From the NCBI GenBank assembly GCA_022774755.1, contig JALFLK010000013.1, positions 1 to 64,000 of the forward strand: DNA of 64,000 nt, given 5' to 3'. The translations under genes were made by a program, and so were the position numbers. The DNA is from a bacterium (GTDB lineage Bacteria; Bacillota; Clostridia; Oscillospirales; Acutalibacteraceae). Below the pieces are notes generated by a model. The model was given only the letters and a program-made list of their open reading frames with translations. It made no database searches and had not been told where the DNA came from. This document shows, piece by piece, positions 46,001 to 54,332 of this stretch (positions within the stretch are counted from its first letter, which is position 1; every line of letters begins with the position of its first letter).

Positions 46001-46034
46001 GGGCAAAAAGCTGTGCGTTCAGCCTCGGCAGATA

Positions 46035-46505
46035 TTATTCGGGAATTTTTGTAACATCAACCCATGCTTCGGGTTCAACGGCGGTTTCCAGCTGGTCAAC
46101 GGTAAGTTCCACAGCGGTGTGGTCGTTGCCGGCGGCAGGATATACCTTTTCAAACCTCTTTATACTTTCGTCAAAGTAGATTTTCACTCCGTCGTTTACG
46201 CCAAAAGGACAAACTCCGCCGGGAGCGTGACCGGTCAGCTCCTCAACCGAATCAAAGGGTATCATCTTTGCTTTCGTGTGAAATGTCTGCTTATACTTTT
46301 TGTTGTCGATTCTCGCCGTTCCCTCCGCAACAATCAGAATCGGCTTGTCATCAACAATAAACGACAGCGTTTTTGCGATTTCGTCCTCGCTAACGTCCAA
46401 AGCCTCAGCCGCCTGCTGTACGGTGGCGCTTTTTTCATTCAACACGATTATTTTTTCGTCCAGACCCTTTTCCTTTAAAAATGATTTTGCTCTTTCAACA
46501 GACAT
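46035..46505 (-). CDS. YbaK/EbsC-type aminoacyl-tRNA deacylase-like protein
   Basis: 156 residues. The YbaK/ProX fold opens with SVERAKSFLKEKGLDEKIIV and contains QAAEALDVSEDEIAKTLSFI and ELTGHAPGGVCPFGV, the loop that lines the deacylation pocket. Family members remove wrongly charged amino acids (for example Cys from tRNA-Pro). The exact substrate cannot be told from sequence. Confidence 0.88.
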   Translation of the reverse strand: MSVERAKSFLKEKGLDEKIIVLNEKSATVQQAAEALDVSEDEIAKTLSFIVDDKPILIVAEGTARIDNKKYKQTFHTKAKMIPFDSVEELTGHAPGGVCPFGVNDGVKIYFDESIKRFEKVYPAAGNDHTAVELTVDQLETAVEPEAWVDVTKIPE

Positions 46506-46555
46506 ATTCTCTCATACCTTTCCTCGGAAATAAACTTACCCTTATCCAGAATAAT

Positions 46556-46735
46556 TTAAGGAAACACTGATTAAATCGTTTGTGCATATTGCGCCGTCAG
46601 ATTTTTTGTCAGGTTGCACAAACAAACCGCAGTAATGCTGATGCATTACGAGGATTTTTTGGGCAGGCTGACGGAAAAGATGCAAGCAAGATGTGCAAAC
46701 AATCTTATGATGTGATTTATTCAGTGTTTCCTTAA
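46556..46735. mobile_element. MITE-like 180-bp element with 22-bp terminal inverted repeats
   Basis: The ends TTAAGGAAACACTGATTAAATC (positions 46556-46577) and its near-perfect complement at 46714-46735 match at 21 of 22 bases. Inside are secondary palindromes: GTTTGTGCA/TGCACAAAC, CCGTCAG/CTGACGG and GTAATGC/GCATTAC. No ORF is present. It lies between ybaK and metI, just past the metI stop. I see no clear target duplication. It may also end metI transcripts as a large hairpin. Confidence 0.65.
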
Positions 46736-46745
46736 TATCAAAATT

Positions 46746-47456
46746 TTATTTTTTGCCTTTCAGCCTTTTATCGGTTACCTTTGCAAGCTTTGTACCTACG
46801 CTTTGAAAAATCTGAACAAGTATTATAAGAATAATAACCGCAATCAGCATTACAAGGTATTTATATCGGTAATAGCCGTAGTTAATGGCGATTTTTCCCA
46901 GTCCGCCTCCGCCGATAATACCGCTCATTGCAGTATATCCCAAAACCGTGGTAATAGCTATGGTGGTGTTTGAAATAAGCGACGGCAGGCTTTCTGGAAT
47001 CATAACCTTAACTATTATCTGAAAAGGAGTCGCTCCCATACTTTGCGCCGCCTCGATTATATTGGGGTTTACCTCCCTTAAACTGCTTTCCACAAGCCTT
47101 GCAACAAATGGAAACGCCGCAATAACAAGCGGAACGATTGACGCCACCGTTCCGACGGTAGTTCCCACAATAAATCGGGTAATCGGGAACACAAGTATCA
47201 TCAAAATCAAAAAAGGCACCGAACGCAGTAAATTTATAACCACATTCAACACAGACATAACAGGCTTAGGTATGGGCAAGACGCCGTTTTTCTCACCTGC
47301 CACAAGCAATACTCCCAGAGGAAGTCCGATTATTAAGGCAAACAGCGTTGCAAGCACCGTTACATAAAAGGTTTCCCAAAGGGCAAAGGGAATTTCGTTT
47401 ACCGCTATATCAACGGTTTCGCTGATTACTTCCGGTGAAAACAAATTATCAAACAT
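46746..47456 (-). CDS. metI: Methionine-type ABC transporter permease
   Basis: 236 residues with five to six membrane helices. The EAA loop reads EAAQSMGATPFQIIVKVMIPE, and ALWETFYVTVLATLFALIIG starts the MetI-like domain. It pairs with MetN to move the substrate delivered by MetQ. One base separates it from metN. Confidence 0.95.
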   Translation of the reverse strand: MFDNLFSPEVISETVDIAVNEIPFALWETFYVTVLATLFALIIGLPLGVLLVAGEKNGVLPIPKPVMSVLNVVINLLRSVPFLILMILVFPITRFIVGTTVGTVASIVPLVIAAFPFVARLVESSLREVNPNIIEAAQSMGATPFQIIVKVMIPESLPSLISNTTIAITTVLGYTAMSGIIGGGGLGKIAINYGYYRYKYLVMLIAVIILIILVQIFQSVGTKLAKVTDKRLKGKK

Positions 47457-47457
47457 A

Positions 47458-48459
47458 TTACTTTACCTCCTCTGCAATCAAGCCGTCCATACTGTTAAGA
47501 TATTCCTTTGCACTTTCCAAAGTATTTTCATCATTAGGAAAGCTCAACAGCATATTTCCGTAGGCTTTGTCCCCTATGCTTTTTGTAGAAGCCGAAAGTA
47601 TGTTGGCAAAAACACCTTTTTCCGCCGCCATTTTTGCAATAAGAGGAGTATCGGTTGCGTTTGCGCCGTTAAACACAACACGCAGTATTCTTTCACTTTT
47701 AAGTGTGTTCTCAATATTTTCTCCGCCGTCGGGAAAGACCAAATGCTTTGCCGTCTGTGACTTCGGCGAACTGAAAATATCGCTTACTTTCCCCTGTTCT
47801 GCCACCTGTCCGTTGTCTAAAATCGCAACATTATTGCAAATCTCCTCAATAACGCTCATCTGGTGAGTAATAACAATTACGGTAATACCCAGTTTTTGAT
47901 TGATTTCTTTCAGCAGAGAAAGAATTGAACGGGTGGTTTTCGGGTCCAGAGCGCTTGTAGCCTCGTCACAAAGAAGCACCTTTGGGTTAGTTGTCAAAGC
48001 TCTTGCTATTGCAATTCTCTGCTGTTGACCGCCGGAAAGCTGTGCCGGATAGGCGTTAGCTTTTTCGCTTAATCCAACAATCTCCAAAAGCTCCAGCGCA
48101 CGCTTTTTTGCGTCTTTTTTCTTTACGCCCTTAAGCTCAAGTGGAAAACAGACATTTTTCAGGCAAGTCCTCTGCATAAGCAAATTAAACCCCTGAAAAA
48201 TCATAGTTACATCACGGCGAACTTCACGAAGCTCCTTATTGTTCAGCTTGCCTACATCAACGCCGTCAATTATCACACTGCCCTCAGTAGGGCGTTCAAG
48301 CATATTTATGCACCTGACAAGGGTGCTTTTTCCTGCACCGCTCATACCGATAATTCCGAAAATATCACCGTCGCCGACAGTAATGTTTATATTCTTCAGC
48401 GCCTGAAAATCGCCGTCGGGAGCTGCAAAGGTTTTTGAAAGATTTTTAATTTCAATCAT
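47458..48459 (-). CDS. metN: Methionine-type ABC transporter ATP-binding protein
   Basis: 333 residues. Walker A GMSGAGKSTLVR, signature LSGGQQQRIAIARAL, Walker B LLCDEATSALDP and the H-loop VITHQM are present, with a C-terminal NIL-type regulatory domain (about residues 255-333) that senses internal substrate in MetN. A stable hairpin (48483-48509) lies between metQ and this gene. Confidence 0.95.
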   Translation of the reverse strand: MIEIKNLSKTFAAPDGDFQALKNINITVGDGDIFGIIGMSGAGKSTLVRCINMLERPTEGSVIIDGVDVGKLNNKELREVRRDVTMIFQGFNLLMQRTCLKNVCFPLELKGVKKKDAKKRALELLEIVGLSEKANAYPAQLSGGQQQRIAIARALTTNPKVLLCDEATSALDPKTTRSILSLLKEINQKLGITVIVITHQMSVIEEICNNVAILDNGQVAEQGKVSDIFSSPKSQTAKHLVFPDGGENIENTLKSERILRVVFNGANATDTPLIAKMAAEKGVFANILSASTKSIGDKAYGNMLLSFPNDENTLESAKEYLNSMDGLIAEEVK

Positions 48460-48482
48460 AGTACCACCGTATCATAGAATAA

Positions 48483-48509
48483 TGCACCGACCGTATTATA
48501 GTCGGTGCA
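48483..48509 (-). terminator. Hairpin between metQ and metN
   Basis: TGCACCGAC / GTCGGTGCA stem followed on the minus strand by TTATTCTATG, a weak U-tract. It may reduce read-through so that binding protein is made in excess over the membrane parts. Confidence 0.5.
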
Positions 48510-48535
48510 GATTCATTTCCTTAATTCTGATTTTA

Positions 48536-49435
48536 TTATTTCAAAAGGTCAAGGTTTGTTTGTTTTCCGCCGTAAAGTCCCAAAGGCTCAACATGAATAG
48601 TTGCGATTGAAGCAATCTTCGTTCCGTTTTGAGCATTAAAATCTTCAAGGTAAGGAAGATGCTGGAAGTAGTTTGCGTCAATCTCACCGCTGTCAACAAC
48701 ATTGTTAGGCTGAATGTAATCGGTGTATTCTTTTATGTCAAGCTTAATGTCCTTCTCGGCAAGTATATCCTTAACAACTGCAAGGATTTCTGCGTGAGGC
48801 GTCGGAGAAGCGGCAACAGTTACGGTTTCTCCCTTTAATGCGTCATAGTCAACCGAGCTGTCAAAGCCGTCCGTGGGATTTTCTACAACGCTTACAACAG
48901 AGCCGTTGTACTTTTCGTTAATAAAATCAACTACCTTTTTGCTTTCAAGAGCCGCCTTAAGAGCAAGAATTTTCGGCTCATTTTCGTTACCCTCTTTAAC
49001 AGCAAGAATATTGCCGTAAGCAGAAGCAGAACCCTCTATTCCCAAAGAATCCTTAACCGGATTAAGTCCTGCCTCAATGGCGTAGTTAGAATTGATTATT
49101 GCATAGTCAACATCCTGGCGGACATTGGGCACCTGAGCCGCCTCAACCTCGCTGAACTTAATGTTGAACTTGTTTTCTGCAACGTCCTTAGGAGTTGCGG
49201 TGATGCCTGCTCCGTCTTTAAGCTTAATGTAACCTAAATCCTGCAAAAGCAAAAGAGCTCTTGCTTCGTTTGTTGTATCGTTAGGAATTGCGATTTTAAC
49301 CTCCGAAGCAGATGAAGCCTGTGATGACTGGGCTGGTGACTCTTCCTTGGAAGCGCTGTTTCCGCAGCCTGCGAATGTAACTGCTGATGTAAATGCAAGG
49401 GCTGACGCCACTAAAATTGATGCTAATTTTTTCAT
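48536..49435 (-). CDS. metQ: Methionine-type substrate-binding lipoprotein
   Basis: 299 residues from ATG 49435 with GAAGGAG; the longer TTG start at 49453 is not needed. Signal peptide and lipobox FAGC (Cys about residue 22, TFAGCGNS). The NlpA/MetQ fold shows KIAIPNDTTNEARALLLLQD, YAIINSNYAIEAGLNP and ANYFQHLPYLEDFN. It binds methionine, perhaps other sulfur amino acids. A leader ORF with three Cys codons precedes it, suggesting the operon responds to cysteine. Confidence 0.93.
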   Translation of the reverse strand: MKKLASILVASALAFTSAVTFAGCGNSASKEESPAQSSQASSASEVKIAIPNDTTNEARALLLLQDLGYIKLKDGAGITATPKDVAENKFNIKFSEVEAAQVPNVRQDVDYAIINSNYAIEAGLNPVKDSLGIEGSASAYGNILAVKEGNENEPKILALKAALESKKVVDFINEKYNGSVVSVVENPTDGFDSSVDYDALKGETVTVAASPTPHAEILAVVKDILAEKDIKLDIKEYTDYIQPNNVVDSGEIDANYFQHLPYLEDFNAQNGTKIASIATIHVEPLGLYGGKQTNLDLLK

Positions 49436-49498
49436 AATATATAACTCCTTCAAATTCTTTAAATGTGTGTTTTTTTAATTCATAATTACCTTATACAA

Positions 49499-49567
49499 TC
49501 AACAGCAACATCGCATTCGTCCGAATCTGAAATTGGCTCTGAGTAAATAGGAAAAAATAATTTTCAT
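49499..49567 (-). CDS. 22-residue leader peptide ending Cys-Cys-Cys (metQ leader)
   Basis: A short ORF with a strong AAGGTGAT six bases before its ATG (49567-49565). It encodes MKIIFSYLLRANFRFGRMRC plus two further Cys and stops with TGA at 49501-49499, 63 bases before metQ. Three consecutive Cys codons before the stop are the hallmark of cysteine-responsive leader ORFs, well known for polycysteine leaders in mycobacteria. Ribosome stalling would report Cys-tRNA shortage. I see no classical terminator after it, so the mechanism (attenuation, coupling or RNA stability) is open. Confidence 0.7.
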   Translation of the reverse strand: MKIIFSYLLRANFRFGRMRCCC

Positions 49568-49580
49568 TGTTATCACCTTT

Positions 49581-49604
49581 TTCTAAGTTTTCCTACTTAT
49601 TTGG
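49581..49604 (-). promoter_or_regulatory. Candidate Rrf2-box in the metQ 5' region
   Basis: The plus-strand string TTTTCCTACTTATTTGG contains TTTCCTACT, also found in the Rrf2 promoter and (complemented) in the cysK promoter. It lies downstream of the start site, between promoter and leader ORF. Confidence 0.4.
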
Positions 49605-49624
49605 TATGTTTTTAGCGTGATAAA

Positions 49625-49653
49625 ATCATATCACCCCTATGCAAATTTGTCAA
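49625..49653 (-). promoter_or_regulatory. metQ operon promoter
   Basis: Perfect -35 TTGACA (plus 49648-49653), 17-base spacer and -10 TATGAT (plus 49625-49630). The leader is about 180 nt long. Confidence 0.85.
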
Positions 49654-49740
49654 TGCGTCAAAAGCAAATTCCACATTATTGTTAATTACACCGGTTTTCA
49701 AAGGGTTAATTATAGTTAAAATGTTATATAAAACGCCTAA

Positions 49741-49771
49741 GTTATAGCTATAACCTATATCCAAATATAGG
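49741..49771. promoter_or_regulatory. Two palindromes upstream of the metQ promoter
   Basis: GTTATAGCTATAAC (49741-49754, perfect) is followed by CCTATAT-ccaa-ATATAGG (49754-49771). The T-N11-A spacing of the first is like LysR-type boxes. They lie about 90-120 bases upstream of the -35. The remaining part of this gap holds only the SWIM-gene terminator. Confidence 0.4.
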
Positions 49772-49806
49772 ACAAATTTATAGTAAATACAGCAAAGCAA
49801 ACAGCA

Positions 49807-49829
49807 AAGCCGGCTGTTTCAGCCGGCTT
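49807..49829 (-). terminator. Hairpin after the SWIM-domain gene
   Basis: AAGCCGGCT / AGCCGGCTT stem; on the minus strand the tail is TTGCTGTTTGCTTTGC, T-rich but not a clean run. Confidence 0.5.
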
Positions 49830-49855
49830 ATGATTACATATCGTATTTGTTCGGC

Positions 49856-50683
49856 TTATTCCAATACAAAACCGCCCTTTGACTTGGTGTCTATTGCAAA
49901 TTGAAACAATGCACCCTTGCTCACAGCCGCAAAATACCCCGATTTTTCATATTCATCACCGTAGTTATTCTCAATAAAATCCAGTAAATCTTTAAGCTGA
50001 AGCATTACTGCAAATTCGTGTTTGCAGTTAAATGTGCAGTAGCAGGAGCAAACAAGATTGCTTATTTCGCCGTTGTTATATTCAAATTCAACCTCGTAAG
50101 ACTCCGTACCCGTAACAATGGCAAAGCCCTTGTTTCCGTCAACGCAGAGATACACTACCTTGTTTTCCATATAGTAGTTATAACCCCGTTCTGCAACAGC
50201 GCCGGACACGTTCATACCGTCTAAATTATCAAGGCTAAAGCCTTCGCCGTCACCGCCGTACGCAAATTCCTCGTCATCAGAGGGAGCCTTAAACCAAGTA
50301 ATTACCTTTTCGGAGGGAATAACCCTCCTGTCAAAGACTAAGAAATGCGAACCTGATATATACAGTCTGCCCTGCACACGGGTATCGGCAACGGAAATAA
50401 CCCTTTTATAATCGGAGAGCTTAATTTTAAAGTTGTAGTTTACCCCCACAACATAACCACGCTTGCCCTCAAGCTTGCCGTCAACAAATACCATGTCGCC
50501 CTTGTGCAAGTCAAACGAGTCATTATAGTAAGAGCATGTCAGTCCCCGTTCAGGAAAAAAGACATCAACAACAGATTTTTTAGCCTGTGCCGTTTCATTA
50601 TTAGCAACAGCAATATTCTCATCAATGTTCTCTGCCTGATTTTCATTTTTGCTTTCTGCCGTAAAACCGATTTTAAAAGTCAT
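49856..50683 (-). CDS. SWIM zinc-finger domain protein
   Basis: 275 residues from ATG 50683 (GGGAGGAAG upstream). A central beta-rich region (KGDMVFVDGKLEGKRGYVVG) is followed by the SWIM motif LVCSCYCTFNCKHEFAVML (CxCx(4)CxH form, about residues 222-240). SWIM domains bind DNA, RNA or protein, often beside SWI2/SNF2 helicases; here the domain stands alone without a helicase. Not otherwise recognised. Confidence 0.75.
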   Translation of the reverse strand: MTFKIGFTAESKNENQAENIDENIAVANNETAQAKKSVVDVFFPERGLTCSYYNDSFDLHKGDMVFVDGKLEGKRGYVVGVNYNFKIKLSDYKRVISVADTRVQGRLYISGSHFLVFDRRVIPSEKVITWFKAPSDDEEFAYGGDGEGFSLDNLDGMNVSGAVAERGYNYYMENKVVYLCVDGNKGFAIVTGTESYEVEFEYNNGEISNLVCSCYCTFNCKHEFAVMLQLKDLLDFIENNYGDEYEKSGYFAAVSKGALFQFAIDTKSKGGFVLE

Positions 50684-50873
50684 AATTCTTCCTCCCTTTG
50701 GCATTTGATTTATACTCTTTTTATCTTTAAGTATATTTTACCAAAAGGACTGTACCATAAACATCTCTTTGAAAGACGATAAACGACGATAAACGCAAAT
50801 ACTGTAAAAGCATTGGCTCCCTACAAAACATTGGTTCCGCAAATGAAAAAACAGGCGTCCTTATTTTCTGCCT

Positions 50874-51767
50874 TTATTCAGGCACTCTTTCATCGCCGAG
50901 GAAAAATACCGCTACCGTACCGGGACCGCAATGCGAAGCAATAATCGTACCAACGTCGCAAATTCGGATATCTCCCTTAATATTCGGAAAGCGTTGCTTT
51001 AATTCTTTTTTCAAATTCTCTGCGTCTTCAAGGCACCGTGAATGGCAAATCCAACATTTTTCGGAATAATTTTTACCGCCCTGTGCGTGACTTTCCATAG
51101 CGTCTAATGTGGTTTTTATGGCGTTAGTCTTACCCCGTACCTTTCCGTATGCAATAATTCGTCCCTTGTCGTCAAGCCGCATAATAGGACAAATGCCGAG
51201 AATTGTAGCAATCATAGCCGTAGCTCCGGACATTCGTCCGCTGCGGCGATAATGTTTAAGCTCGGTAGAGAAAAATTGGTGGTGAATTTTATTACGGTTA
51301 TCAATAAGCCATTTTTCGGTTTCTTCAATCGAGCAACCCCTGTCACGCATATCAGCGGCATAATCTACCAACATACCGTACCCTGAGGAACTGCAAAGGG
51401 AATCTACCACAATAAGTTTGCGGTTAGGATATTTTTCACGCATTTTTGACGCTGCGCTTTCTGCATTTGTCACCGATTTCGTCATTCCCGAACCAAAGGC
51501 AATATGGAGCAAATCGCCCTGCTTTAACTGCTCTTCAAAAAATTCCTCATACGCAAACTCATTAAGCTGTGATGTGGACGGAAGCTTGCCATCATCAAGT
51601 AATTGATAGAAATTAGGCAATGCTTCCGGATCCCGAAGCATATCGTCAATGTATTCCTTACCATCCACCGTGTAGGTATAGAAAATCACGGGAATGTTCC
51701 TGCCGCTAACATAAGAAAACGGAAGATCCACAGTAGATTCACAAGATAAGATAAATTTTGTATTCAT
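50874..51767 (-). CDS. degV: DegV family fatty-acid-binding protein
   Basis: 297 residues. The N-terminal SCESTVDLPFSYVSGRNIPV, SQLNEFAYEEFFEEQL and HIAFGSGMTKSVTNAESAA segments, then STELKHYRRSGRMSGATAMI, are the DegV pattern that binds a fatty acid, usually handing it to a fatty acid kinase. No kinase gene is adjacent. Confidence 0.9.
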   Translation of the reverse strand: MNTKFILSCESTVDLPFSYVSGRNIPVIFYTYTVDGKEYIDDMLRDPEALPNFYQLLDDGKLPSTSQLNEFAYEEFFEEQLKQGDLLHIAFGSGMTKSVTNAESAASKMREKYPNRKLIVVDSLCSSSGYGMLVDYAADMRDRGCSIEETEKWLIDNRNKIHHQFFSTELKHYRRSGRMSGATAMIATILGICPIMRLDDKGRIIAYGKVRGKTNAIKTTLDAMESHAQGGKNYSEKCWICHSRCLEDAENLKKELKQRFPNIKGDIRICDVGTIIASHCGPGTVAVFFLGDERVPE

Positions 51768-52080
51768 TTTAACTCCTCCATTTTAACAGACAAAGGTCAT
51801 CACATATAAACTGATAGAACTATAATTATATTTCAGTATCAATAACAGCATTAACAACATCGGCGATTTGCCTTGTCAGATAGATACTTAACTATATTAT
51901 ATCTGTAAAAAATATTCTATCATAAAATCAACCGTCAGGCAATAATTTTCACAAAAGACATACCGATGTAACAGCGGTAAATTTATGGAATCTAAAATTT
52001 GTCTGTAATTTGTCTATATTATTTACTGCATTTCCTTATTCTTACAAAAATTTTTAATTTTCAGTCTTATAATCAACACA

Positions 52081-52165
52081 AAAGGTCGAGTACCTCGACA
52101 GGCAATCCGGGCAGACAGCTTTTGCTGAAAACAGCCTTTTTCGCCCGGTTGCTTTCCAGCAATTA
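52081..52165 (+). ncRNA. Structured repeat / candidate small RNA, copy B
   Basis: Begins AAAGGTCGAGTACCTCGAC, a 6-bp stem with a TAC loop. Then GCAATCCGGGC pairs with GCCCGGTTGC (one bulge) around an inner CAGC-TTTT-GCTG hairpin, so a cloverleaf-like fold is possible. The same ordered blocks occur at 45898-45975. A TATAAT lies about 10 bases upstream, with only a weak -35. Downstream (52181-52206) is a hairpin that could end transcription on either strand. Confidence 0.45.
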
Positions 52166-52180
52166 TCTATAACGCAAAAA

Positions 52181-52206
52181 AGCACCGGTTATTACTAACC
52201 GATGCT
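52181..52206 (-). terminator. Terminator after the nup permease gene
   Basis: AGCACCGGTT / AACCGATGCT stem (one G-T pair) followed on the minus strand by TTTTTTGCG. It lies 35 bases past the permease stop. Confidence 0.8.
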
Positions 52207-52240
52207 TTGAAACACATATACCGCATAAATATTTTTTGTT

Positions 52241-53227
52241 CTATCGCTCTTCCCTGAAGTAAGAAAGACCGAGTGATTGCGGACCTTGATTTTCCTTTTT
52301 GTTCCTGATGCTTACAATAATAAGCACAACAATAGTAACAACATACGGAAGCATTTTAAACAGTTCCTGAGTTCTGAGAGCAAGTCCCGGAATAAACAGG
52401 TAAATAATGTAAAGTCCGCCGAATAAAATGGAGCCTAAAATACCTGACTTTGGTTTCCAGATTACAAAGATTACAAGAGCAATAGCAAGCCAACCTCTGT
52501 CGCCGAAGCCATCGTTTGACCATACTCCGTTGGCGTAATCCATTACATAGTAAAGACCGCCTAAACCGGCAATCACGCTTCCGATACAGGTAGCAAGATA
52601 CTTTGTTTTTGTGACGCTGATACCTGCGGCGTCGGCAGTAGCAGGATTTTCACCTACTGCCCTAAGATGTAAACCGCCTCGGGTTCTGTTGAGGAAGAAC
52701 GAACATCCCAAGGCAATGATAATGGCGGCATAAGCTAAAAAGCCGTAAGATAGGAATATCTCGCCAAACCAGCCGGTTGAGTCAGCAAAAGGCAAGGTTG
52801 TCCTAAAAAAGTTACTTGTCGTCGTCAGAGAGATTGAAGGAATATCCGTGTCAACAAGCTTAATAAGCGAACCGCCGAAAAAGTTTCCGAAACCAACGCC
52901 GAAGGTTGTAATTGCAAGACCGGTTACATTTTGATTTGCTCTTAAAGTAACAGTCAGGAAACAGTAGATTAAACCCATAATAAGCGAGCCTAAAATACTG
53001 CACAACAATGGGATTGAAATAGCAAGAAAGGCGTTTGCGTCTTCGGGAGCGGCAAGGGAGCTTTCGTAAAGAAAAGCACCGATAACACCGCTTATGCCTC
53101 CTACATACATAACGCCCGGAATACCAAGGTTAAGATTACCGGATTTTTCCGTCAAAATTTCGCCGGTAGAACCGAACAACAGAGGAATACCCTGCATTAC
53201 AGCACGCTGAATAAATGTTGCAAGCAT
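52241..53227 (-). CDS. Nucleoside ABC transporter permease (NupQ/YufQ-like)
   Basis: 328 residues with about nine membrane helices. The start LATFIQRAVMQGIPLLFGST then GEILTEKSGNLNLGIPGVMY is the signature of the second permease of BmpA-type purine nucleoside importers (BPD_transp_2 fold). It is one base from the other permease. Confidence 0.92.
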   Translation of the reverse strand: MLATFIQRAVMQGIPLLFGSTGEILTEKSGNLNLGIPGVMYVGGISGVIGAFLYESSLAAPEDANAFLAISIPLLCSILGSLIMGLIYCFLTVTLRANQNVTGLAITTFGVGFGNFFGGSLIKLVDTDIPSISLTTTSNFFRTTLPFADSTGWFGEIFLSYGFLAYAAIIIALGCSFFLNRTRGGLHLRAVGENPATADAAGISVTKTKYLATCIGSVIAGLGGLYYVMDYANGVWSNDGFGDRGWLAIALVIFVIWKPKSGILGSILFGGLYIIYLFIPGLALRTQELFKMLPYVVTIVVLIIVSIRNKKENQGPQSLGLSYFREER

Positions 53228-53228
53228 T

Positions 53229-54332
53229 TTACTTTACCTCCTTGTGAGAACTGCGGAAATGCAGTTTGTAGTTAATAAAGAACTCACAGCCTATAATAAA
53301 GAAAATTATAATGCCGGTGATTATGTCGGAGAAAGATTCGTTTAATCCAAACACTGTTGAGATTTCTCCTGCTCCCGATTGCAGAAAGGTAATCAGAAAC
53401 GCAGTCAAAATCATATACAGCGGATTAAATTTTGCAAGCCACGATACCATAATAGCAGTAAATCCTCTGCCCCCGGCCGTTGTGGTGGTGATTGTATGGT
53501 TTGTGCCGCCCACAAGGAGTAAACCGGCAATACCGCAGATAGCACCTGACAAAATCATTGTCCTCATAATTACTTTCTTAACATTCAGTCCGATGTATCT
53601 TGCCGTGTTTTCGCTTTCTCCCACAACTGTAAGTTCGTAGCCGTGCTTGCTGTATTTAAGGTAAATATACATAAATACGGTTAAAGCCAAAACAACTATT
53701 ATATTCAGCAGATATTCAAAATTGCCGATAGTCGGCAGCCAGCCTGCGTGAGTAGCCTGGTTTATAATACCGATGTTGCTTGAACCCTTTGGGTTTTCCC
53801 AAAGCATCTCAAAGTACGATACAAGCTGAATTGCAACATAGTTCATCATAAGCGTAAACAATGTTTCGTTAGTATTGAATTTCGCCTTAAAAAACGCAGG
53901 GATAAGCGCCCAGATTGCAGCAGCAGAAATACTTGCAACAATCATTACAATAATCAAAAGAACATTCGGTACTTTATCGCCGAGAGTAATCATACAAGCG
54001 GCAGTAGCAAGACCTCCGATAAGAACCTGTCCCTCTGCGCCGATGTTCCAGAATTTCATCTTAAATGCAGGCGTAACTGCCAATGAAACGCACAACAGCA
54101 TCGCTAAACTTTGCAGCAAGCTCCAGATTCTTCTGCTTGTTCCAAAAGCTCCTTTAACCATTGTAGAGTAAACCTTAAGCGGATTTTCACCTGTTAAAAG
54201 CATCGTAATAATGCCTGCAACTATCAGTGCGGCAAGGATTGCGGTAGCCCGTATTGCCCAGGCTTTATATGCAGGAAGGGAATCTCTCTTAGCAATATGA
54301 ACGAGAGGTTCGTGTTTTTTAGTTTTATTCAT
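53229..54332 (-). CDS. Nucleoside ABC transporter permease (NupP/YufP-like)
   Basis: 367 residues, many membrane helices (first near residues 24-45). Contains MKFWNIGAEGQVLIGGLATA and NYVAIQLVSYFEMLWENPKG, typical of YufP proteins. It overlaps the ATPase gene by 8 bases. Confidence 0.92.
   Translation of the reverse strand: MNKTKKHEPLVHIAKRDSLPAYKAWAIRATAILAALIVAGIITMLLTGENPLKVYSTMVKGAFGTSRRIWSLLQSLAMLLCVSLAVTPAFKMKFWNIGAEGQVLIGGLATAACMITLGDKVPNVLLIIVMIVASISAAAIWALIPAFFKAKFNTNETLFTLMMNYVAIQLVSYFEMLWENPKGSSNIGIINQATHAGWLPTIGNFEYLLNIIVVLALTVFMYIYLKYSKHGYELTVVGESENTARYIGLNVKKVIMRTMILSGAICGIAGLLLVGGTNHTITTTTAGGRGFTAIMVSWLAKFNPLYMILTAFLITFLQSGAGEISTVFGLNESFSDIITGIIIFFIIGCEFFINYKLHFRSSHKEVK

Larger units (their letters stand above)
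51768..52240. other. 473-base intergenic region
   Basis: No gene is seen. It holds an AT-rich stretch next to degV (51768-52040), a TATAAT (about 52066), the second copy of the structured repeat (52081-52165) and the nup operon terminator (52181-52206). Confidence 0.6.

Noticed and set aside
49436-49700. SAM-I riboswitch upstream of metQ
   Set aside because: The conserved SAM-I core sequences are not present; a Cys-codon leader ORF occupies the leader.
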